From contig PBVO01000061.1 of assembly GCA_002729015.1 (NCBI GenBank), positions 22,972 through 28,681 on the forward strand: DNA of 5,710 bases, in the 5' to 3' direction. Position numbers and translations under genes: made by a program. This stretch comes from Candidatus Poribacteria bacterium (GTDB lineage: Bacteria; Poribacteria; WGA-4E; UBA9662). This document shows positions 1 through 5,710 of the stretch, piece after piece (the first letter of the stretch is position 1; the number at the start of each line of letters is the position of its first letter). The notes beneath the pieces are model-generated. The model did not search any database, was not told the DNA's origin, and saw only the letters and a list, made by a program, of their open reading frames with translations.

Positions 1-3000
1 TCCATACCTGGCACCAGTGTGTACTTCTTTTGGATGTTCTGTTCCATTTGGTCAATGTCAAACCGTAGTTTTAATTCAATCGGTTTAACTAATTTTGCTT
101 CTTGAGCATTAATTTGTAGTTTATAAGCTATGGGCCCATCAGATTTACGTAGAGCCCTCAAAGTTGCAATCCGAGGTAGAGGAGCCTCCAGCAGTTCGGT
201 CTGGAAGGTACTTTTTGCCTTCAGGTTTTTGATTGAGATTGGAATACTTTGTTGACTCACAATCGAATTAGCCGGAAAATTTACATCCAAAATATGATCT
301 AGACTTAGGGCTACAAGCGACTCATTCGGCTTGAGTTGGTATTCGTTTACTATAAAAATACTATAGCCAACGTTATCAAACGAACGTGGTTCATCTAACT
401 TACCATACACAGAATCGAAATGGTCATCATCAGCTCCTTCTGGGTCAACTAAAGCATAAATCTTGTGACTACCAGTAGACAAAGGCTGATCAAGCATCAA
501 TTGAACTGTATAAGACTGACGAATATCTCCTTTTGTCTTAGGTTGATGATTATTCCACTGTTCTGGATTGATGGTAACGAAACCAAATATATTGGCATCA
601 GTATCAATTTCAAAATCACTGTTTTTATCTAAATCGTCCTCACTAAACCAAACCTCAACAGGAATTGTGACGGGTTGACCACCAATATTCTCAATATCGG
701 CACTCAGTAAGTAGGTATTCTTGGTTTTTGAAAATTCGTAACGGATAGGGGGACCGAGACTAGCCTTTGAGGCAATTGCAAGGTTAGCGCCTTCTGGAAC
801 TTCAGCTCTTTGTGTTTCGCTTTTGACCTCTTGGTTAGTTACATCAACAACTTTGATTTCATATCGAACCGTTTTACCCGATTTGGGCAAGGGAATTGGT
901 TCTTCCAACTTAAACCAAGCTCCGTTTGTGATAACTGGTTTGCTATATTCAGGAGCTAATATCATTTTATACGAATGATCAATAAAATTTTCAGTATCCA
1001 TCCATAAGGCCTCAACGGACTTAATTCCACCTTGACCTTGATTGTCAGCAATTTGAACAAAAATTTCTAATGTTCTTGTATTTTGATCATCCATCACAGG
1101 CTCAATCGCTACGATGATCGGCTGGTAGGTCCAAAATTTTGCTCCACCGATGGCAGCTCTCTTGTTATCACTAGCAAAAAAACGAACTGCGCCGGCCCCA
1201 GTTGCGACACCACGAGGTACTGGAATTTGAATTTCCCCGAACTCTCCTTGCCATACTCGGATTTGCTTTCGTTGACGAACTAGCTCAACTTCGGAGTCTT
1301 TTTTCTTAGGAAAGACAGCAGTTGCCATCATTGTTTCTGTATTAAAGTCGATAGCTTTTTGAAAAAATAACTGACCAGTATCTTGACGAAGAAGATTTCT
1401 ACCGATGATATTATTCTTCACAATAATTTTTTGGTTAGGATCCAAGGCTATGGAATTAAGATCAACCTGAATCTGCAAGTCAGGAATAGCTAACTTAGTG
1501 GCAGGGTCGCCAAATAGAATATACTGTTCAGCTCCCGGAATATAATGCAGCGCGGCTTCGCTTATGAAGCGGGTTTTGGCATGACCAACGATGGCTCCAA
1601 TAATGGATGGTTTAACACTAAACATTGCTGTGAATAAATCTTCATCAAATAGAGCATTTCCATAACCATATGTTAGGCGGCTAGCAGCTAGTGAGGCAAT
1701 CGCTCCATGTTGATTATTAACGAAAGCTTCACTTAAGCTTTGTTCTCCATATTGAAGCGGTTTGTCAAATTGCCCGTTAAGGCATGTAGTTGTGATCATA
1801 AAGGGTAAGTACTCATTAGACATTAACTGGGCATCTTGTAGACGAAAGATTGACTCGTCAGCCCATTGTTGTGTGCCACCGTGCCCCGAATATTCGGCAA
1901 TTAAAACCCCCTGATCTAAGGTTCTTTTTATCTCCTGATTGGTATTGAGTGGACTTACAATTTCTCTTAGGTATATTTTTTCCACATCGTAATCAACGGG
2001 GATAAAGTTATTAATTATATTCTCACGACTTAGTTCAAAGATATCATCTTGGCCAGGGTTATCAATTTCGTTATCAGCAACTTGCATAATACGTGCTTGC
2101 CAACGGCCAATTTTTGGATTTTGCTCATAGTCAATAATTTTGCCAACGACCGTATTTAATTCATGTTGCCTCTGGACAGCTAACCGACCTATAAACATAT
2201 CCGGTATAGAATCATCACCACTTATATTGACGAATCGTTGGTCCATTGCTGTTTCTCCACTCTCAGGCGACCAACCATGAAAAGTTGGCAGAAAATTGGG
2301 GTACAGATCATAATCAGTACCGAATTCTTCTCGGTAACGAGCAACCATTGATCGCTTATAGTCATAATGCGCATCACCAACTAATAAGACATATGTAGGG
2401 GCAGGTTTTTGCCAATTGGTATAGGTATAACGTAGAAATCTCTGAATAGCATGTGGGTTAAAAATACCACCAGCGAATAGATCGTAGACTTCATCTACGT
2501 CAACAACCTTAACATTTAGGCCCTGTGATCGACGAAATTCGACTAGTGGTTGAATTCCTTCAATGAAATTTTCGTGACTAATGACAATATAATCGGCTTG
2601 GTTAGCTGGCCTTCGTAAATCCGAAGGTTTTGCTGGTATTAACTTAGGGATGTAGTAATATGCAGATCTAGAAAGAGCCGCATACTCGGTGCGTTGGATA
2701 ATCTGGTCTTGAAATACTAGGTTGAAATTAGGTTTTTCAGTGTCAACTTTTGCTCCGACTAATCGAGCCTCAATCCCTCCGTTGACTATTCGATATAAAT
2801 CAACTGGTTGCTTACTAAAGTCAGTCAAAGTGTATTGAACGACAGTGTTTCGGGGAATGGGATCGACCTCAGAATTGAACAAAAGTACATCGCCAATGGC
2901 TCTGAACGTTCGCCAATAATCAAACTCAAACCAGTCGAGATAGAAGTCAGCTTTACTTATAGAAGTACCATTGTTATCTTCACTAATGATATTAAAAAAA

Positions 3001-4280
3001 TTGTCATGATCGTCGAAAATCATCTGTCGTTGTGGAAATTGTCGAGTAATTAACGGGGCACCTTGTTTACGCCATTCAACTATTGGTAATAATTGGTGCC
3101 CATTTAGAATGATTCGGGCTCGATGTGTAGCATTTCGCTTGACCGTCCGGCCTTGTAACTTTACACGCAATTCAGCCTGCCTACTGGCACTCAGGCGAGG
3201 GACTGTTCCAAGAAAATTAACCCGAAAATCCTTTTGTCGAATGGCTTTGACTGACGACCCCGTCAGTGTAGTCCAGAAATAATGATCCGCCAACTCTGAG
3301 CGGACTTGAGTCAATGGATCATAGAACCGATCTTTTTCCATGTGAATTGTAGTTTTGAATGATCGTGCTGAAACAATACCATCTACTTGGGGAGAAACAT
3401 TTACATCTCTGACTTGTGTAGTTGAGGTTGGCAAACCAAGCTCATTCTGTCCCCAACTCAACCAATAGATATTTTCATCAGTAAATTTATTATTTTCTAA
3501 CTTTTGACCGTAAAAAACGATAAAGTCTGCTTCATCGAAATAATCATTTTTATCCAAATCAAAAATATAAATACCAACAGCGCGTGCACCACTACTCATT
3601 CGAAGCGTTTTGAGGTCGACCTCATTTAAGCCTATACCAACAGATTTGAAATCTTCAGATACAATCCTGTATATTCCAGTTTGATAGATCGGTATTTTGA
3701 ATCGTTGGTTATCACTAGTTGAGGCATAGGGAGCAGAAGAAAGTGATACAGGTGGTTTTCGCCATTTGCGAGCTTGGTCATAGTTCAGCAAAGTTGATTG
3801 AAGATAATCTTCAATGTATGGAGAGACTAGTGTAGAATTATCCACAGAGTAATTAGATGTTGGCAAATCGATCCGAAAAGTTGCTGACTGAATTCGGGGG
3901 TCAACGGAAATTCGGCCAATCCTCTGGGATTGCATGAAACCAATGGGTGAAATACTGATGATTTGAACTGAATCCAACTGATCGGTGGATTCAAAAGCTG
4001 AAGAAGCGATCAAAGATACTGTAGGACTGCCGGTCGGTGGTATTCCGATCAGAGCTACCAAGTGTCCGTGCTGATCCCGATTAGAAAAAGATGACGATCT
4101 TAATGACGGAGAAGCCTGAAATGAAACAACCAGCCGATTACTGTCCGATTGTAATAATTGGAAGTTAGAAGTTTGGGATGAAACTTCCGAGACTTCGACG
4201 CCAAAACAGACGAGCACTAGCAATAAATATGGCGACTTGTACTCAATCAGGCGAATGAACCAACTAAATGTAGATTGCAA
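1..4280 (-). CDS. Gingipain/PorU-like family C25 cysteine peptidase, exported, multidomain (C-terminus cut off by window edge)
   Basis: Predicted exported cysteine endopeptidase of family C25. The frame is open for 1426 codons and leaves the left edge without a stop, so the C-terminus, including any type IX sorting domain, is not visible. Numbering is from TTG at 4280. Residues 1-30 look like a signal peptide (R10 and K15, then a Leu/Val-rich core at 18-28). Residues 40-560 are beta-rich and carry an EF-hand-like loop (D241, D243, N245, D249, D252), an FYG motif (256-258) and NIYWLSWG (270-277), as in other large C25 proteins. The catalytic domain spans about 558-930: ADYIVIS, VGDAHYD (634-640), ADN (735-737), GHG with H800, TTCLNG with nucleophile C833, and FGDP (923-926). 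The 33-residue His-Cys spacing equals RgpB (His211/Cys244). A PorU/gingipain-like beta domain (about 930-1046), an Ig-like domain (1048-1155) and a CARDB-like domain (1190-1307) follow. It is longer than P. gingivalis PorU (about 1160 residues). Family is secure; sortase versus secreted protease is open. It lies 51 bases after rqcP, possibly in one operon. Confidence 0.9.
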   Translation of the reverse strand, partial: MQSTFSWFIRLIEYKSPYLLLVLVCFGVEVSEVSSQTSNFQLLQSDSNRLVVSFQASPSLRSSSFSNRDQHGHLVALIGIPPTGSPTVSLIASSAFESTDQLDSVQIISISPIGFMQSQRIGRISVDPRIQSATFRIDLPTSNYSVDNSTLVSPYIEDYLQSTLLNYDQARKWRKPPVSLSSAPYASTSDNQRFKIPIYQTGIYRIVSEDFKSVGIGLNEVDLKTLRMSSGARAVGIYIFDLDKNDYFDEADFIVFYGQKLENNKFTDENIYWLSWGQNELGLPTSTTQVRDVNVSPQVDGIVSARSFKTTIHMEKDRFYDPLTQVRSELADHYFWTTLTGSSVKAIRQKDFRVNFLGTVPRLSASRQAELRVKLQGRTVKRNATHRARIILNGHQLLPIVEWRKQGAPLITRQFPQRQMIFDDHDNFFNIISEDNNGTSISKADFYLDWFEFDYWRTFRAIGDVLLFNSEVDPIPRNTVVQYTLTDFSKQPVDLYRIVNGGIEARLVGAKVDTEKPNFNLVFQDQIIQRTEYAALSRSAYYYIPKLIPAKPSDLRRPANQADYIVISHENFIEGIQPLVEFRRSQGLNVKVVDVDEVYDLFAGGIFNPHAIQRFLRYTYTNWQKPAPTYVLLVGDAHYDYKRSMVARYREEFGTDYDLYPNFLPTFHGWSPESGETAMDQRFVNISGDDSIPDMFIGRLAVQRQHELNTVVGKIIDYEQNPKIGRWQARIMQVADNEIDNPGQDDIFELSRENIINNFIPVDYDVEKIYLREIVSPLNTNQEIKRTLDQGVLIAEYSGHGGTQQWADESIFRLQDAQLMSNEYLPFMITTTCLNGQFDKPLQYGEQSLSEAFVNNQHGAIASLAASRLTYGYGNALFDEDLFTAMFSVKPSIIGAIVGHAKTRFISEAALHYIPGAEQYILFGDPATKLAIPDLQIQVDLNSIALDPNQKIIVKNNIIGRNLLRQDTGQLFFQKAIDFNTETMMATAVFPKKKDSEVELVRQRKQIRVWQGEFGEIQIPVPRGVATGAGAVRFFASDNKRAAIGGAKFWTYQPIIVAIEPVMDDQNTRTLEIFVQIADNQGQGGIKSVEALWMDTENFIDHSYKMILAPEYSKPVITNGAWFKLEEPIPLPKSGKTVRYEIKVVDVTNQEVKSETQRAEVPEGANLAIASKASLGPPIRYEFSKTKNTYLLSADIENIGGQPVTIPVEVWFSEDDLDKNSDFEIDTDANIFGFVTINPEQWNNHQPKTKGDIRQSYTVQLMLDQPLSTGSHKIYALVDPEGADDDHFDSVYGKLDEPRSFDNVGYSIFIVNEYQLKPNESLVALSLDHILDVNFPANSIVSQQSIPISIKNLKAKSTFQTELLEAPLPRIATLRALRKSDGPIAYKLQINAQEAKLVKPIELKLRFDIDQMEQNIQKKYTLVPGM

Positions 4281-4301
4281 AGGAACAACAAATTCTGATT
4301 A
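4278..4301 (-). other. Non-ATG translation start region of the C25 gene
   Basis: The C25 reading frame has an in-frame TAA at 4301-4299, so translation must begin after it. No ATG occurs in frame until about residue 110, well inside the conserved N-terminal region. The first usable codon is TTG at 4280-4278, and starting there gives an N-terminus with basic residues and a hydrophobic core suitable for export. No Shine-Dalgarno-like purine run precedes it. Later GTG or TTG codons fall within the hydrophobic core and would destroy the signal peptide. ATT (residues 9 or 12) or CTG (residue 11) starts cannot be excluded. The 51-base gap to rqcP shows no convincing promoter or terminator hairpin. 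Confidence 0.55.
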
Positions 4302-4331
4302 ACGAAAATCTATTAGTACATTTTATGTAGA

Positions 4332-4589
4332 TTACTCCAACAATTGGTAAAGGCCACTGATCTGACTCTTTGGTACATTACCTGTTGGTATCTCCAGAAC
4401 TTTATAGCTTTTTAGGCCACGGTTCTGCCGATCACCAAAATCTATGGTAATCATATCGCCAATAGCAACGGTTTTGGAAGCTTTAGCTAACCTGTTATTG
4501 ACCATTACTTTTCCACGAACGCAAATCTCGTTAGCTATTGGGCGACGTTTGATAATCCGGCTAGATTGGAGAAATTTATCGAGACGCAT
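4332..4589 (-). CDS. rqcP: S4-domain RNA-binding protein, ribosome quality control factor RqcP (YabO) / Hsp15-like
   Basis: Complete 85-residue protein with one S4 RNA-binding domain. The N-terminus MRLDKFL, followed by SRIIKRR (10-16) and then A-x-E, matches B. subtilis RqcP (YabO, 86 residues) almost position for position. The next segment (about residues 26-50: GKVMVNN, AKASK, GDMITIDFG) is the typical S4 beta hairpin. Arg2 and Arg16, reported as important for RqcP binding to 50S-peptidyl-tRNA complexes, are both present. In the known system RqcP stabilises the P-site tRNA on a split 50S subunit while RqcH adds C-terminal alanine tails to stalled chains, marking them for degradation. The related E. 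coli Hsp15 is longer, with a basic C-terminal extension absent here, so RqcP is the better name. It starts at ATG 14 bases after the lon stop, without a clear Shine-Dalgarno, which suggests co-transcription with lon. Confidence 0.88.
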   Translation of the reverse strand: MRLDKFLQSSRIIKRRPIANEICVRGKVMVNNRLAKASKTVAIGDMITIDFGDRQNRGLKSYKVLEIPTGNVPKSQISGLYQLLE

Positions 4590-4603
4590 GTCTGCAATAT
4601 TTT

Positions 4604-5710
4604 TTATTCTTTTCGGAGTGCGAGATCTAATACTTGGGTCATATTCTCGACCTGATGGAATTCCAGTTTGGCCCGAACGTCCTCTGGAATTTCTGGTATA
4701 TCTTTGCTGTTTTCTTCGGGAATAATGACATGATGGATTTGGTTTCGATGAGCAGCTAAGATTTTCTCTTTTAGTCCACCAATGGGTAAAACACGGCCTC
4801 TAAGAGTAATTTCACCAGTCATGGCAACATCTTTTCTTACATGTTGGCCAGTCATAGCCGAGACCATCGCAGTCGCAATCGTAATGCCGGCGGAAGGCCC
4901 TTCCTTGGGTACAGCACCCTCTGGTACATGAATATGAAAATCTTGCTGGCTAAAAGTAAAATCAACAGGCAACTCTAATTCTTCAGACTGAGACCGAATA
5001 TAAGCCAAGGCCGTCTGGGCAGACTCCTTCATTATATCTCCAAGCTGACCAGTCAATGTTAACTCACCTTCTCCCCTCATCGTAGTCGCTTCGATAGCAA
5101 CAATGTCCCCACCAACTTGGGTATACACCATCCCTGTAGCCACACCAACTTCATCTTGTTCTTCCGGCTGACGCTGCTTGAATTGATGTGGCCCCAGAAA
5201 GTCACTTACATTATCTTCATTGATCTTGATGTTACGGTGTTTTTTCCCATTTTTGGCAACTTGTCTGGCAATTTTTCGACAGCATTTAGAGATCTGTCGC
5301 TCCAGCCCCCTGACACCAGCTTCTTTGGTATAGTGATTGATAATCGATCCAATAGATGTGTCGTCTATACTAACCAGTTTAGCGTTGAGACCATTCGATT
5401 TAATCTGTTTCGGAACCAAAAACTGCTGTGCGATTTTCAATTTTTCGAACTCGGTATAACCTGGCAATTCTATAACCTCCATTCTATCTAAGAGAGGCAT
5501 AGGAATTGCTGATTTTGAATTGGCCGTCATAATGAACATCACTTCCGACAAGTCAAAATCAACATCCAGGTAATGATCGCGAAAAGTATCATTTTGTTCA
5601 GGGTCTAATACTTCTAGCAATGCTGAAGCGGGATCGCCACGAAAATCAGAGCTCATTTTGTCTACTTCATCCAACAAAAATAGTGGGTTTTTCGATTTCG
5701 CATCACGTAG
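4604..5710 (-). CDS. lon: ATP-dependent Lon protease (LonA), C-terminal 368 residues; N-terminus outside window
   Basis: The C-terminal 368 residues of a Lon serine protease, the cytoplasmic AAA+ hexamer that unfolds and degrades damaged and short-lived regulatory proteins. The gene enters from the right edge; a usable TTG at 5677 lies inside the Walker B strand, so it is not the true start. In fragment numbering, the Walker B motif is LFLLDEVDK (10-18, with D14 and E15), sensor 1 is N64 (TANS), the arginine finger is R76 (LLDRMEVI), and sensor 2 lies in EAGVRGLER. The proteolytic domain follows: VGGD, then [15 protein letters not shown] with catalytic Ser273, then TGEITLRG and GGLKEK with catalytic Lys316. 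The Ser-Lys spacing of 43 matches E. coli Lon Ser679/Lys722. The sequence is collinear with E. coli Lon to its end, stopping shortly after LDLALRKE without an added tail. The soluble LonA type is inferred from the close match to E. coli; the N-terminal substrate-binding domain is not visible. Confidence 0.98.
   Translation of the reverse strand, partial: LRDAKSKNPLFLLDEVDKMSSDFRGDPASALLEVLDPEQNDTFRDHYLDVDFDLSEVMFIMTANSKSAIPMPLLDRMEVIELPGYTEFEKLKIAQQFLVPKQIKSNGLNAKLVSIDDTSIGSIINHYTKEAGVRGLERQISKCCRKIARQVAKNGKKHRNIKINEDNVSDFLGPHQFKQRQPEEQDEVGVATGMVYTQVGGDIVAIEATTMRGEGELTLTGQLGDIMKESAQTALAYIRSQSEELELPVDFTFSQQDFHIHVPEGAVPKEGPSAGITIATAMVSAMTGQHVRKDVAMTGEITLRGRVLPIGGLKEKILAAHRNQIHHVIIPEENSKDIPEIPEDVRAKLEFHQVENMTQVLDLALRKE

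Noticed and set aside
1083..1283. Plus-strand open frame of 66 codons
   Set aside because: Lies wholly inside the C25 coding frame on the other strand, has no recognisable family motif, and the opposite frame has clear domain homology.
1724..1740. Direct repeat of AAGCTT 11 bases apart
   Set aside because: Too short and within coding sequence just after the catalytic Cys; not a repeat array or attachment site.
1886..1897. 12-base palindrome CCGAATATTCGG
   Set aside because: Encodes part of the conserved segment leading into the GHG motif; a single operator-like palindrome deep in a gene has no regulatory support.
2808..3053. Plus-strand open frame of 81 codons
   Set aside because: Antisense shadow of the C25 N-terminal region, with no domain signature and no ribosome-binding site.
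3250..3267. Perfect 7-base inverted repeat (ACTGACG / CGTCAGT) with a 4-base loop, terminator-like
   Set aside because: Located inside the C25 coding region, with no T-run after it on either strand; likely chance.
4204..4206. C25 as a lipoprotein cysteine in the signal-peptide core
   Set aside because: The preceding residues V-L-V do not fit a lipobox, which needs Gly, Ala or Ser just before the cysteine.
4444..4725. Plus-strand open frame of 93 codons
   Set aside because: Runs antisense across rqcP and the end of lon, both certain genes; its hydrophobic stretches reflect reverse-complement codon bias.
5117..5491. Plus-strand open frame of 124 codons
   Set aside because: Antisense to the highly conserved Lon AAA+/protease junction; no independent support.

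Overview
The window holds three genes, all on the minus strand, packed with gaps of 14 and 51 bases. Read in the direction of transcription (high to low coordinates) they are: the C-terminal part of an ATP-dependent Lon protease (entering from the right edge, stop at 4604), a complete 85-residue S4-domain RNA-binding protein of the RqcP/YabO type (4589 to 4332), and a very large exported cysteine peptidase of family C25, the gingipain/PorU family (4280 down to the left edge, where it is still open). No RNA gene, mobile element, CRISPR array or long non-coding stretch is visible.

The DNA is bacterial and moderately AT-rich (around 40% G+C by eye). Large C25 peptidases with an N-terminal beta-rich region and Ig/CARDB-like modules behind the catalytic domain are typical of Bacteroidota and relatives in the FCB group (Marinimicrobia, Calditrichota, KSB1-like lineages), usually together with a type IX secretion system. 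Weak or absent Shine-Dalgarno sequences before the two internal starts fit that picture. This placement is inference; the window has no taxonomic marker gene such as an rRNA.

Lon and RqcP both serve cytoplasmic protein quality control: Lon degrades damaged and regulatory proteins, and RqcP works with RqcH to tail stalled nascent chains with alanine on split 50S subunits. The third gene product should act outside the inner membrane. It has a plausible signal peptide, and its only cysteine beyond that segment is the predicted catalytic nucleophile. Tight spacing suggests the three may be co-transcribed, but nothing else ties the C25 protein to the first two functionally.

The best points for a second look are the C25 protein's identity (PorU-like sortase or secreted protease), its non-ATG start, a DLDKN calcium-loop-like motif that occurs twice about 975 residues apart, and its cysteine-poor composition. 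I found no clearly new multi-gene system here.
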